Counted from the first letter of the stretch, positions 44,453-53,638 are shown. The stretch: DNA of 64,000 bases from Bin52 sp965243345 (GCA_965243345.1 CBDEUR010000003.1:2604001-2668000), one strand, 5' to 3'. Notes: generated by a model from the sequence alone, not told the origin. Made by a program: numbers and translations.

Positions 44453-44683
44453 CTAGCTCTTGACCGCCTGGTCATTCTTCGCCGGTTCCGCCTGGGCGAC
44501 CGCATCACCTTCGAGCGCCCCGGACGCGGTCTCCGGCTTGTCCTCTTCCTTCAGCCCGGACTTGAAGTTCTTCAATCCCTTGCCGAAATCCCCCATGAGC
44601 GACGATATCTTGCCTCGTCCGCCGAACAACAGGAGCACGACGGCAAGTACGATCAACCAGTGCCAGATGCTGGTGAATCCCAT
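44453..44683 (-). CDS. tatA: Sec-independent protein translocase TatA
   Basis: This pore-forming Tat component of 76 residues has the membrane helix IWHWLIVLAVVLLLFGG, the hinge FGGRGKISSLMGDFGKGLKNF and an acidic, Lys-containing tail. It is the first gene of tatABC, separated by 120 bp from the ATPase gene upstream, so a promoter is likely in 44684-44803. Confidence 0.95.
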   Translation of the reverse strand: MGFTSIWHWLIVLAVVLLLFGGRGKISSLMGDFGKGLKNFKSGLKEEDKPETASGALEGDAVAQAEPAKNDQAVKS

Positions 44684-44803
44684 GTAAACTGCTCCCGAAA
44701 CCTGAACCGTGCGACCGGCTCACGCGCTGACAGCAAGACTGTATGCACGACTCCAACGCCCTTCGCAACGTCCTAGCACAGGTCCGGGCCTGAACAGGAG
44801 GCC

Positions 44804-45886
44804 TCACCCGGAGGCGGGAAAGACGAAGGTCTGCGCCGGATCGAGCCGGACCGAGAGCCGGGTTCCCGGACACGGCGTCACCACGCCGGGCGTGCGGACC
44901 TGCAGCTGCACCGTGCCCCCGGGACCCGTGCAGGCGAGCTGCAGCAGGCTGCTGCGGCCGAGCAGCCTGGCATCACGGACCACCGCCGGAACCCCGTCAC
45001 CGCCGGCCTCGCCGACGATCCGGACTCCCTCGGGCCGCACGGCCACCTCGACCGGGCTGCCCTCGGCGAGTCCGTCCGCCGCCACCCGGCCGAGCGGTGT
45101 CTCGACGACTCCCCGGGCAACCACGCCGTCGAACCGGTTGATGTGGCTGAAGAAGTCGGCCACGAACGGGGTTGCCGGAGCACAATAGAGTTCGTGCGGC
45201 GTTCCCGACTGCACCACCGTTCCGGCCTGCATCAGCACGATCCGGTCGGCCATGAACATCGCCTCCTCGGAATCATGCGTGACGATCAGGGTGGTGCAGT
45301 CCGCGGCCTTCAGCACCTGCAGGATCTCGTCGCGAACCTCGTCGCGCAGCCGCGAGTCGAGACTGGAGAACGGCTCGTCGAGCAGCAGCACGTCGGGGCC
45401 CGGCGCCAGCGCCCGTGCCAGCGCGACCCGCTGCTGCTCCCCGCCGGAGAGCACGTGCGGAAAGGCATGCGCATGCCGCGCCATCCGCACCCGTCCCAGC
45501 GTCTGCATGGCGCGATCGAGCCGGTCCGCCCGCCGCGACAGGCCGAACAGCACGTTGTCGAGCACCGAAAGATGGGGGAACAGCGCATGGTCCTGGAACA
45601 CCAGGCCGACCCCGCGCCGTTCCGGCGGGACCTGCCCCCGGGGATCGGCAACGGTCTCTTCCCCGATGCGAATCCGCCCCTGCTGGACGCGCTCGAGGCC
45701 GGCGACCAGGCGCAGCAGCGTGGTCTTGCCGCAGCCCGAGGGTCCGAGCAGGCAGGTGATCCGTCCGGCCTCGGCCGCAAACGACACCTGCGCAAGCGCC
45801 TGGATCGCCGCAAAACGGTGAGCCAGACCGCTCACCTCGAGCCGGGCGGCGTGGGCGGGCCCGTTCCCGGATGCGGGACTATCCAC
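44804..45886 (-). CDS. ABC transporter ATPase, Fe3+/FbpC-like, orphan
   Basis: This 360-residue ATPase is of the CUT/iron/polyamine type. Walker A is GPSGCGKTTLLRLVAG, the Q-loop is VFQDHALFPHLSV, the signature is VLSGGEQQRVALARAL, Walker B is VLLLDEPFSSLD, and the switch His is IVTHDSEEA. A C-terminal TOBE-like domain with EVAVRPEGVRIVGE follows. The overall pattern is closest to FbpC-type iron importers. No permease or binding protein is adjacent; it lies between scpB and tatA and starts with GTG (GGAGGA 5 bp upstream) 8 bp inside scpB, so its expression is coupled to scpB. Its permease partner must be elsewhere. Confidence 0.9.
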   Translation of the reverse strand: MDSPASGNGPAHAARLEVSGLAHRFAAIQALAQVSFAAEAGRITCLLGPSGCGKTTLLRLVAGLERVQQGRIRIGEETVADPRGQVPPERRGVGLVFQDHALFPHLSVLDNVLFGLSRRADRLDRAMQTLGRVRMARHAHAFPHVLSGGEQQRVALARALAPGPDVLLLDEPFSSLDSRLRDEVRDEILQVLKAADCTTLIVTHDSEEAMFMADRIVLMQAGTVVQSGTPHELYCAPATPFVADFFSHINRFDGVVARGVVETPLGRVAADGLAEGSPVEVAVRPEGVRIVGEAGGDGVPAVVRDARLLGRSSLLQLACTGPGGTVQLQVRTPGVVTPCPGTRLSVRLDPAQTFVFPASG

Positions 45887-46472
45887 CGTTGTCCTCCGGT
45901 TCCGGGTCGGATCCGAACTCGGGAACCGGATCGAGCAGCCCCGACGCACGCAGCTCCTCCAGGCCCGGCAGGTCATCGAGCGAGGCCAGCCCGAAGTGAT
46001 CCAGGAACGCGTCGGTCGTCACCCACTGCAGCGGTCGTCCCGGGGTTTCACGGCGTCCGTGCGGCCGGATCCAGCCCAGTTCGAGCAGCATGTCCATGGT
46101 CCCGCGGCCCGGCACCACGCCGCGGATCTCCTCGATTTCGGCACGGGTCGCCGGCTGGTGATAGGCGATGATCGCAATGGTCTCCACGGCCGCACGCGAC
46201 AGCCGGCGCGGGACGTCGACCTCGCGTTGCAGGCGCCCGGCCAGGTCGGGCGCGGTCCTGAACGCCCAGCCTGCGCCGGCCCTGACCAGGTTGACCCCGC
46301 GCCCGTCGTAGGTCCGGACAAGCTCGGCCAGGACCTCGCCGACCGCCACGCCCTCCGGCATCCTCTGCTGCAGGAAGTCTTCCGCCAGCGGCTCCGCGCT
46401 CGCGAACAGCAAGGCCTCGGCAAGCCGGCAGCCATCCTTCCGGCGCGCGGGCTCCGGCCGCTCCTCGTTCAC
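45879..46472 (-). CDS. scpB: Segregation and condensation protein ScpB
   Basis: ScpB is the kite subunit of the SMC-ScpAB condensin that organises chromosomes. The 197-residue protein has two winged-helix domains; the most typical segments are LAEALLFASAEPLAED, ETIAIIAYHQPATRAEIEEIRGV and DMLLELGWIRPHGRRETPGRP, followed by TTDAFLDHFGLASLDDLPGL. The start overlaps the scpA stop by 4 bp. The C-terminus is acidic and longer than the fold needs. Confidence 0.95.
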   Translation of the reverse strand: MNEERPEPARRKDGCRLAEALLFASAEPLAEDFLQQRMPEGVAVGEVLAELVRTYDGRGVNLVRAGAGWAFRTAPDLAGRLQREVDVPRRLSRAAVETIAIIAYHQPATRAEIEEIRGVVPGRGTMDMLLELGWIRPHGRRETPGRPLQWVTTDAFLDHFGLASLDDLPGLEELRASGLLDPVPEFGSDPEPEDNGG

Positions 46473-47230
46473 GTCTCCTCCTCCCGACGTCCCGTTCCCC
46501 TCAGTTCGATCTCTCCGAACGGCCGGTCCTGGCGCAGTTCGACCTCGCCGTCACCTGCGAGCTGCAGGCTGGCCGCGAACAGCGACGCAATCGCCGAGCG
46601 CACCTCGAGCCCGCCGCCGACACCGGCCGGAACCATGTCGAACAGGCGGTGCCAGCGTGTGGACACGCCGAGAATGCGGCGAAGGAGCACCGTGGAGTCT
46701 CGTACCGAATGAAGCCGCGGCGGCGCAATGCTGAGTGACGCGTCCTGTTGTCGCATGCGACGGTTCGCATAGGCGCGAAGCAGGTCCCGCAGCGTCGCGA
46801 GGTGCCGGGTACGCGCGATGTCGGCGACCTCGTCGGTCATGCCGCGGGCGAACCGGTCCCGGCCGAGCCGGGGCAGGTCCATGAGCCGCTGCCCCGCCTG
46901 TTGCATGGCCTCGAGGCGGCGAAGCCGCAGACGCAGCACCTCGGCCATTTCCTCGGCCGAGACCGGTTCGTCCTCTTCCTCCTCGGGCAGCAGCAGCCGG
47001 GACTTCAGCCACACCAGCCACGCCGCCATGACCAGGTAGTCGGCCGATCGCTGCAGGTCCGGGGATGCCGCCATGAAGGTGAGGTACTGGTCGGCAAGCT
47101 GCAGGACCGAGATCCGGACCAGATCGACCTCCTGGCGGCGTGCCAGGTCGAGCAGGACGTCGATCGGACCCTGATAGCCGTCGAGGCTGAGCAGAAGACC
47201 GTCATCCTCGCGCTCTGCCTCGCAGTTCAC
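46469..47230 (-). CDS. scpA: Segregation and condensation protein ScpA
   Basis: This is the kleisin subunit of bacterial condensin, 253 residues. The N-terminal helix block LSLDGYQGPIDVLLDLARRQEVDLVRISVLQ is partly quoted here as LDGYQGPIDVLLDL. It continues with YLVMAAWLVWLKSRLLLPEE, an acidic stretch, EEMAEVLRLRLRRLEAMQ and a C-terminal winged helix with ASLFAASLQLAGDGEVELRQ. The start is probably the GTG at 47230. It follows the rhomboid-unrelated M50 protease gene by 56 bp. Confidence 0.94.
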   Translation of the reverse strand: MNCEAEREDDGLLLSLDGYQGPIDVLLDLARRQEVDLVRISVLQLADQYLTFMAASPDLQRSADYLVMAAWLVWLKSRLLLPEEEEDEPVSAEEMAEVLRLRLRRLEAMQQAGQRLMDLPRLGRDRFARGMTDEVADIARTRHLATLRDLLRAYANRRMRQQDASLSIAPPRLHSVRDSTVLLRRILGVSTRWHRLFDMVPAGVGGGLEVRSAIASLFAASLQLAGDGEVELRQDRPFGEIELRGTGRREEET

Positions 47231-47286
47231 CGGACCGGCTCCCGCAAGCCCTGCCGGAACGGCGTGCCGGTCCCCGCCATGCGCCG

Positions 47287-47985
47287 TCAGGCTCCTGCCA
47301 GCGCCATGACGAGGCCGATCAGCCCCTCGATCGGGAGGATCAGCAGCGGCCAGACAAAGTCGAGATCGAGGCGCAGCAGGTCACCGACCAGAGAGGGCAG
47401 GATCAGCACCGCGAGGATCAGCAGGATCCCGTAGCGTCCGAGCCGATTGTACCGGACCGCCAGCGCCGGCGGCAGCAGGCCGGTCACGATCCGACCGCCG
47501 TCGAGCGGCGGAACCGGCAGCATGTTGAACACCGCCAGCACCGCGTTCAGGATGATCGAGCACCGCAGCACGTTGGCCATCCAGACCGCCATCACGTCGG
47601 GGACCAGCGGGACCAGGCCCAACAGCAGTGCCGAGACCACGCAAAGCAGGACATTCGCCGCCGGACCGGCAGCGGCCACCAGCATCATGTCGCGGCGCGG
47701 CGAGCCCAGCCGGCGGATGTTGACCGGTACCGGCCTCGCGTAACCGAAGACGAGCGCCAGCGGCGAGATGACGCAGAGCAGCGGCAGGATCACCGTCCCG
47801 AACGGGTCGATGTGCGGCAGCGGGTTGAGCGTCACGCGACCCCTGTCGCGTGCGGTGGTGTCTCCGAGCTGCGCTGCCATCCACCCGTGCGCAGCCTCGT
47901 GCATCGTGACCGCAAGGACCACCGGCGGCGCCCAGATCGACAGCAGCCACAACGCCCGTTCCGCCTGGAAAGCGAGGTCAGACAT
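47287..47985 (-). CDS. Site-2 protease family (M50) membrane metalloprotease
   Basis: This 232-residue polytopic inner-membrane protein has the zinc motif HEAAH at 29-33 (His29, Glu30, His33) and the third ligand region NMLPVPPLDGGR (Asp162). It belongs to the short M50B group without a PDZ domain, which cleaves substrates within the membrane. Its start overlaps the nagZ stop by 8 bp. Its place between nagZ and scpA is common, but its substrate is unknown. Confidence 0.92.
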   Translation of the reverse strand: MSDLAFQAERALWLLSIWAPPVVLAVTMHEAAHGWMAAQLGDTTARDRGRVTLNPLPHIDPFGTVILPLLCVISPLALVFGYARPVPVNIRRLGSPRRDMMLVAAAGPAANVLLCVVSALLLGLVPLVPDVMAVWMANVLRCSIILNAVLAVFNMLPVPPLDGGRIVTGLLPPALAVRYNRLGRYGILLILAVLILPSLVGDLLRLDLDFVWPLLILPIEGLIGLVMALAGA

Positions 47986-49015
47986 AGTGCAGGTTCCGGA
48001 CCGCGGCGGCGATCTTCTCCTCGAGCTCGCGCGCGTCGACCTGTTCGGCGCCGCCCCGCAACGCCTCCGAATCCGCCATCAGCGCGACGGCCCGCTCGAG
48101 GGCTGCGTCGGCAAGCACCGGAACCGCGTCCGCTACCGACACCATCTCCTCGAGCCGGCCGTTGCAGTGCAGGGCGACATCGCACCCGGCCCGGCACGCC
48201 GCGGCCGCACGGTCCGCGAGCGGCCCATCGAGTGCTTCCATCGAGAGATCGTCGCTGATCAGCAGTCCTGTCAGCCCGATGTATCCGCGGATCAGCGTCT
48301 CCAGCAGCACGGGCGACAGCGTGACGGGCAGGTGCGGGTCGATACCGGAAAACAGCAGGTGACCGGTCATGCCGGGAAGACCCGGATGCTGACCGCCGAC
48401 CATGCGGAAGGTCAGGAAGTCATTGTAGACAAGTTCCTCGGTCGGGGTGTCGATGACCGGCAGCGACAGGTGACTGTCACAACGGGCCCGGCCGTGTCCG
48501 GGCAGGTGCTTCATGACGGGGACGACGCCGCCTGCCTTCAGACCCTCGATCCAGCTGGTTCCCAGCAACGCGACCTGGTCCCCCTCACCGGAAAACGCCC
48601 GGTCGCCGATGACCCCGTGCGCGCCGTCAAGCCGCAGATCGAGAACCGGGGCACAGTTGACGTCGATGTCCGGGCCGTTGCGCAGGTCGTTCGCGACCAG
48701 CCGTGCCGTGAGTTCAGCCACTTCCACCGCCACCGGCACGCTCTCCCCCATCAGCGTGCCGAACAGGCCCGCGGGCGGATACCTGCGCCACGCCGGTGGA
48801 CCGAGCCGCTGCACCCGACCCCCCTCCTGGTCGACCAGGACCGGTGCACGGCGACCGACGGTCTCGCGAAGGTCCGCGACCAGCGCACGGAGCTGATCCG
48901 GTGCGTGACAGTTGCGTTCGAACAGGATGAACCCGTAGGGATCGGCCTCCCGGAAAAACGCCCGCTCCTCCCGCGTCAGGACCGGTCCGCCACAGCCGAG
49001 GATGCACGCCTTCAT
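47978..49015 (-). CDS. nagZ: Beta-N-acetylhexosaminidase NagZ (GH3)
   Basis: NagZ removes N-acetylglucosamine from cell-wall muropeptides in peptidoglycan recycling. The 345-residue protein has the GH3 layout: PYGFILFERNCHAP, VLVDQEGGRVQRL, CAPVLDLRLDGAHGVIGDRAF, and the catalytic loop VMKHLPGHGRARCDSHLSLP with the His-Asp dyad. LLISDDLSMEAL includes the nucleophile Asp. Cytoplasmic. Overlaps the SPOR gene by 4 bp and the protease gene by 8 bp, so all are coupled. Confidence 0.95.
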   Translation of the reverse strand: MKACILGCGGPVLTREERAFFREADPYGFILFERNCHAPDQLRALVADLRETVGRRAPVLVDQEGGRVQRLGPPAWRRYPPAGLFGTLMGESVPVAVEVAELTARLVANDLRNGPDIDVNCAPVLDLRLDGAHGVIGDRAFSGEGDQVALLGTSWIEGLKAGGVVPVMKHLPGHGRARCDSHLSLPVIDTPTEELVYNDFLTFRMVGGQHPGLPGMTGHLLFSGIDPHLPVTLSPVLLETLIRGYIGLTGLLISDDLSMEALDGPLADRAAAACRAGCDVALHCNGRLEEMVSVADAVPVLADAALERAVALMADSEALRGGAEQVDARELEEKIAAAVRNLHYV

Positions 49016-49884
49016 GGCGTATCCGGAAGGCAGGTCTGCCCGCGCGAAACCAGCGTCCTGCAGATCTGCCGTGCCTGCGCCACGCTGACCGGACCGGCCA
49101 GCAGACGGAAGTATCCGTCCTCGCCCCCGCTCTGCTCCAGCCGCAGGGTGAGGCCGCCGAGTTCGGCCGGATGGCGGGCCCGGAGTTCCTGCCAGACAAT
49201 GATCGCGTCGTCCCTGCCCCTGACCGCTCCGACCTGGATCCGTCCACCGGGCCCGCGAGCGGCCCGGTCACTGAACGGCCGCAATCTCGGCAGCACGCCG
49301 GACTCCACCCCGGCCTCGGGCGCAGCCGCAGCCGCAAACGGCCTGGAGCGCGGAAGGGGCACCGCGACCGCCGGTTCGCCGCCGGGTTCGTCGGTCCCGG
49401 CATCGGCGACAGCCCGGTCGTCCGGTCCGGCCAGCGGAACCGGACCTGCATGCGTGTCCGGCCCCGCGCCCTCGTCCCCGTCCTCACCGGGACCGGCAGA
49501 CGCGGCGGGATCCCGCCGGGGAGGTACCGCATCCGCGGTGGCCGTTATCAGGGTCGACGGGTCCACCGGCTTCTCCGGCGGCGGCAGCACGCGTTCGGTC
49601 ACCGGTGCCGGAGACCTCTCTCCGGACTGGGCCTTCAGGATCTCCATGTCCCGGTACGGGATCGTCCGTCCGCCCGGATCGTCCGGCCTGATCCGTTCCG
49701 GACCGGGTTCCCTTGCAATCAACGGGATGTCCTCCGCCACCGGATTCAGGAAGGCGTCGCTGTAGGCGTACAGCAACAGTCCGCCAAATGCGAGCAGGGC
49801 GCCGAGTCCGACCACAACCGACAGCCAGCGCGGCGCCGTCCGCATCCCGTATCCACGCTGCGCGACATGGTCGGGCCGACTCAC
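49012..49884 (-). CDS. SPOR-domain membrane protein
   Basis: This 290-residue protein has one N-terminal membrane anchor (WLSVVVGLGALLAFGGLLLYAY) and a long, Pro/Asp/Gly-rich periplasmic linker. It ends in a C-terminal SPOR domain (from about residue 215: RIQVGAVRGRDDAIIVWQEL ... YFRLLAGPVSVAQARQICRTL) that binds denuded glycan strands at division sites. It overlaps argS by 4 bp and nagZ by 4 bp. The linker is poorly conserved. Probably a cell-envelope or division accessory protein, as in other alphaproteobacteria where it lies between argS and nagZ. Confidence 0.9.
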   Translation of the reverse strand: MSRPDHVAQRGYGMRTAPRWLSVVVGLGALLAFGGLLLYAYSDAFLNPVAEDIPLIAREPGPERIRPDDPGGRTIPYRDMEILKAQSGERSPAPVTERVLPPPEKPVDPSTLITATADAVPPRRDPAASAGPGEDGDEGAGPDTHAGPVPLAGPDDRAVADAGTDEPGGEPAVAVPLPRSRPFAAAAAPEAGVESGVLPRLRPFSDRAARGPGGRIQVGAVRGRDDAIIVWQELRARHPAELGGLTLRLEQSGGEDGYFRLLAGPVSVAQARQICRTLVSRGQTCLPDTP

Positions 49885-51635
49885 GATCGCAGCTCTTCGA
49901 CCGGCCTGACCCCGATGACCGACAGGCCGGATGCGATGACGGTGGCAACGCCGCGCACCAGGGCCAGCCGGGCGCGGGTAGCCTCAGGCCGTGCGGGATC
50001 GATGAACCTGAGCCGGGTGTCGTCGCGGCCCCGGTTCCACAGGGCGTGGAAGCCCGCGGCAAGGTCGGTCAGGAAAAACGCGATGCGATGGGGTTCGCGC
50101 GTCTCGGCCGCGACCTCGACCGTTCGCGGCCAGCGCGCGAGCTGCCGGATCAGCCCGAGTTCCCCGTCATCGATCAGCGGGTCGAGATCAGTGGATCCGA
50201 GCGACCCGCAGTCAAGTGCAGCCGCGTCCACGAGACCGGCGGCATGACGCAGCACAGAGTGGCACCGCGCGTGTGCGTACTGGACGTAGAAGACCGGGTT
50301 GTCCCGGCTCTGCTCGGTCACCCGGGCAAGGTCGAAGTCGAGCGGCTGGTCGTTGCGCCGTGTCAGCATGATGAACCTGACCACGTCCCGGCCGACGGCA
50401 TCGATCACGTCGGACAGGGTCACGAAGGTCCCGGCGCGCTTGGACATGCGCACCGGCTTGCCATCCCGGGTCAGGTTGACCAGCTGGCAGATCCTGACAT
50501 CGAGTGATCCCTGGTCGGAGGTGAGCGCGCGGACAGCGGCCTGCATGCGCTTGACGTAGCCGCCGTGATCGGCGCCCCAGACGTCGATCATCTCGCCGAA
50601 ACCGCGCCGGTACTTGTCAAAGTGATAGGCAGCATCCGAGGCGAAGTAGGTCCAGGTTCCATCGGACTTGCGGATCGGCCGGTCGACGTCGTCCCCGAAC
50701 TCGGTCGCCCTGAACAGCCGTTGCGGACGCGGTTCCCAGTCCTCGGGGGCCCGCCCCTTCGGCGGTTCGAGCACGCCGGTATAGAGCAGGCCGCCGGAAT
50801 CGAGCGCCGACATCGCCTCGTCGACCCGCCCGGACTCGACAAGGGCGCGCTCCGACGACCAGACCTGGATATGCACGCCAAGACGTTCGAGGTCGTCGCG
50901 GATGCCGTCCAGCAGTGTCTCGACCGCATGCCGTCGCATGACGGGCATCCATTCTTCCTCGGCGCTGTCCAGCCACCGGTCACCGTCACGGGCCACCAGG
51001 CGTTCGGCGACATCGACCAGGTAGTCGCCCGGGTAGTGTCCCTCGGGCAGTGTTCCGATCTCCTCGCCCAGCGCCTCGCGGTAGCGGGCCCAGGTCGAGC
51101 GGGCGAGCACATCCACCTGGGAGCCTGCATCGTTGATGTAGTACTCCCTGCACACGTCATACCCGACCTTGTCGAGCAGCCGCGCCAGCGCATCGCCCAC
51201 CACCGCGCCGCGGGCATGGGCGGCATGGAGCGGCCCGGTGGGATTGGCCGAGACATATTCGACGTTGACCCTCCGGCCGTTGCCGATCGCCGAATCCCCC
51301 CAGGCCGCGCCGGCCTGCAGCACGTCACGCAGCCGCTCGCGCCAGAACGCGTCGGCCAGCGTGATGTTGACGAACCCCGGCCCGGCCACTTCCGCGCGGG
51401 TGATCTCCGGACGGTCCTCGAGCCCGGCGGCAAGACGCGCGGCGAGATCGCGCGGGGGCATGCCGACCCGCCTGGCCAGGGTCATCGCCGCATTGGCCGA
51501 CAGGTCCCCGTGAGCCCCGCTGCGCGGCACCTCGACCACGATGCGCTCCCGGTCAGGGTCGACCGCCGCCGTCACCTCCGGCACCGTCGCGAGGACCTCG
51601 CGAACCACGGCCTCGAATTCCCTGAAGACGTCCAT
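49881..51635 (-). CDS. argS: Arginyl-tRNA synthetase
   Basis: Class I synthetase of 584 residues. The HIGH-type motif is VSANPTGPLHAAHARGAVVG and the KMSKS-type motif is GKPVRMSKRAGTFVTL. The arginine-specific N-terminal add-1 domain (about 1-115) includes GDLSANAAMTLARR and GPGFVNITLADAFW. The DALR anticodon-binding domain occupies the C-terminus. Its ATG begins directly at the end of dgt with no gap, and its stop overlaps the SPOR gene, so the genes form one transcription unit. Confidence 0.97.
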   Translation of the reverse strand: MDVFREFEAVVREVLATVPEVTAAVDPDRERIVVEVPRSGAHGDLSANAAMTLARRVGMPPRDLAARLAAGLEDRPEITRAEVAGPGFVNITLADAFWRERLRDVLQAGAAWGDSAIGNGRRVNVEYVSANPTGPLHAAHARGAVVGDALARLLDKVGYDVCREYYINDAGSQVDVLARSTWARYREALGEEIGTLPEGHYPGDYLVDVAERLVARDGDRWLDSAEEEWMPVMRRHAVETLLDGIRDDLERLGVHIQVWSSERALVESGRVDEAMSALDSGGLLYTGVLEPPKGRAPEDWEPRPQRLFRATEFGDDVDRPIRKSDGTWTYFASDAAYHFDKYRRGFGEMIDVWGADHGGYVKRMQAAVRALTSDQGSLDVRICQLVNLTRDGKPVRMSKRAGTFVTLSDVIDAVGRDVVRFIMLTRRNDQPLDFDLARVTEQSRDNPVFYVQYAHARCHSVLRHAAGLVDAAALDCGSLGSTDLDPLIDDGELGLIRQLARWPRTVEVAAETREPHRIAFFLTDLAAGFHALWNRGRDDTRLRFIDPARPEATRARLALVRGVATVIASGLSVIGVRPVEELRS

Positions 51636-52811
51636 CTACCCTTCCCGTCCAAACACCCGCCGATGCTCGAGGATCGCGAACCGGTCCGTCATGCCGGAAA
51701 TGTAGTCGGCGACCAGCCGCGCCCTGACCGCCTCGTCTTCGAAGGCCGACTGCTGCTGCCACCTGTCAGGCAGTCGCTGCGGCTCCTGCATGAGGCGCTC
51801 GAAGAGACCCGTGACCAGCTGGCGCGCCCGGCGCGTCATCCGGTTGACCCGTTCGTGGCGGTACATGCGCGCAAACAGGAACGACTTCAAGTCCTCGATC
51901 CCGGAGCGGATGTCGTCGGAGAACGCAACCACCGGCCGCGGGGCCCGGCGGATGTCGTCGGGACCCTCCGGCCCGAGACGGTCAAGCGCGCCCCGGGTGT
52001 TGTCGAGCAGGTCGGTCACCAGCGTGTCGATGAGCCGGCGCACCAGTTCGTGCACCGCACGATGATCGCCGCCGGCCTGACCGTTTCCCTCCACCCCGGC
52101 CAGTTGCAGGCCGGCAGCGCCGACGGTTGCGAGGTCGGCAAGCCCGAACAGTCCGGCGCGCAACCCGTCATCCATGTCGTGCGAGCCGTAGGCGATGTCG
52201 TCGGCGATCGCCGCGACCTGGGCCTCGGCCGAGGCGTGGCCCGCAAGATCAAGGCGGTAGTCGGCGTCGACCGCGGCCAGCACCGGTGACAGCGGACCGG
52301 TGACGGGGCCGTTGTGTTTCGCGATCCCCTCCACGGTTTCCCAGGTGAGGTTCAGCCCGTCGAACCCCCGGTATCGCTGCTCGAGCCGGGTGATGATCCG
52401 CAGGCACTGGTCGTTGTGGTCGAAACCGCCCCACGGCCGCATCAGGGTGTCGAGCGCGTCTTCCCCGGCGTGGCCGAACGGCGTGTGCCCGAAGTCGTGG
52501 GCGAGCGCCAGCGCCTCGGCCAGGTCCTCGTTGAGGCCCAGCGCCCGGCTGATCGAGCGGGCCAGCTGGGAGACCTCCAGGCTGTGGGTGAGCCGGGTGC
52601 GGAAGTTGTCGCCCTCGTGATACACGAAGACCTGGGTCTTGAACTGCAGCCTGCGGAAGGCGCCGCAGTGCACGATCCGGTCGCGGTCCCGCTGGTGCGG
52701 GGTCCTGTCACGCGCCTCCGGCTCGGGGTGCAGGCGCCCCCGGGTCTGCCACGGCGCACAGGCATAGGGGGCAAGCGCCCCGTACCGGGCGTGCGACAGG
52801 TCGTCCGACAT
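51636..52811 (-). CDS. dgt: Deoxyguanosinetriphosphate triphosphohydrolase-like protein
   Basis: This 391-residue HD-domain dNTP triphosphohydrolase-like protein removes triphosphate from dGTP or related nucleotides. RDRDRIVHCGAFRRLQFKTQVF, TRLTHSLEVSQLARSISRALG, the HD motif LAHDFGHTPFGHAGE, and DHNDQCLRII are all visible. Also present are ADDIAYGSHDMDDGLRAGL in the C-terminal part and a final RRVFGREG. It is the first gene of the coupled dgt-argS-SPOR-nagZ string. Its promoter must lie upstream of 52811, in the region with the antitoxin remnant. Confidence 0.95.
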   Translation of the reverse strand: MSDDLSHARYGALAPYACAPWQTRGRLHPEPEARDRTPHQRDRDRIVHCGAFRRLQFKTQVFVYHEGDNFRTRLTHSLEVSQLARSISRALGLNEDLAEALALAHDFGHTPFGHAGEDALDTLMRPWGGFDHNDQCLRIITRLEQRYRGFDGLNLTWETVEGIAKHNGPVTGPLSPVLAAVDADYRLDLAGHASAEAQVAAIADDIAYGSHDMDDGLRAGLFGLADLATVGAAGLQLAGVEGNGQAGGDHRAVHELVRRLIDTLVTDLLDNTRGALDRLGPEGPDDIRRAPRPVVAFSDDIRSGIEDLKSFLFARMYRHERVNRMTRRARQLVTGLFERLMQEPQRLPDRWQQQSAFEDEAVRARLVADYISGMTDRFAILEHRRVFGREG

Positions 52812-53327
52812 CAGTCCCCGGTCCGCGCCGCCGTGCCGGTCGGCATCCGGTTCTCAGAGGACAACGGCACAACGGGCGACCGGCACCACCACACCTGTGC
52901 GTACCGCGATCCTCATCTGTCTCTCCCGGTGTCACGGCAGGCCCGCAGTCTATCGACCCGGGTATCGGCGCGCAAGAAACCGGGGAGCTGAATCGAAGGG
53001 CCACGGAGACCGGGTCCGGCGCGCCACCGCGGGCAATCGTGCCGGCCGGGCGGCGCCGGAGACCGGCGCTTCTGCACGGGGCGGGGAGCGTTCAAGCGTG
53101 CCGATCCCCGCAACCCGTGAAACGGATCGGAGCGCCAGCGTGCCGCTGCCAGCCTTTCGCCATCACTCATCTGCGAACACCCGCGTGAACTCGTCCTTCT
53201 GCTGCTTCCCGGCAGTGAACTGCAGGGAGGTGTCAAGGCGTTCCGACCCGCAGGAAGACCCGGCAGGTCACGCCGGCCGGGGCCGGATGGCTCGATGACG
53301 GGTCCGGCAACCGACGGCGGCTCCCCG
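52812..53327. other. Non-coding region, possibly decayed toxin locus
   Basis: About 516 bp between the dgt start and the antitoxin pseudogene. DUF1778 antitoxin genes normally precede a GNAT toxin gene on the same strand, which would lie here, but no acetyltransferase motif is found in any frame. A short minus-strand frame ending in QQKDEFTRVFADE is protein-like but unidentified. I conclude that the toxin is lost, or replaced by unrelated sequence, and that this region carries the dgt promoter. Confidence 0.45.
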
Positions 53328-53638
53328 TCACTCCGCACTGGCAATCCGGGATCGGCAGTTGCGCACCGCGTCCCGGGCCGCCGCCGCTGGCGCAGGCGGA
53401 GTGTCGAGCGCCTCCAGCAACGCCCGGCTGTCGCGCTCAGAGAGCGCCGTGGTCTGACCTTCGCGCGGGATGCGCCCGCTTCCCTGACGGCCGGCGCCCT
53501 GACGAATGTCGTGAGCGTCACTCCCGACAGCCCGGCGGCCCGTGCCATACGCTCCCTGTCGCTCGGCCTTGCCCGCATCTGGATGGTGTCGGTCGCCTCC
53601 TCGTCCGAGGGCGAATTGGCGTCGCTGGAGCTCGGCAC
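53328..53638 (-). pseudogene. DUF1778 (TacA/AtaR-type) antitoxin, frameshifted
   Basis: On the minus strand, a GTG at 53638 with AAGGAG 8 bp upstream opens a reading frame encoding DTIQMRARPSDRERMARAAGLSG, quoted in part as IQMRARPSDRERMARAAG. This is the ribbon-helix-helix region of DUF1778 antitoxins. The frame then shifts by one base near 53455-53465 and continues as GQTTALSERDSRALLEALD, the family C-terminal toxin-binding segment, ending at a stop at 53328. The total length of 311 bp is not a multiple of three. It is a broken toxin-antitoxin remnant between erpA and dgt. Confidence 0.75.

Noticed and set aside
50565..52289. 574-codon plus-strand open frame opposite argS and dgt
   Set aside because: Antisense shadow; no recognisable domain and both opposing genes carry full catalytic motifs.
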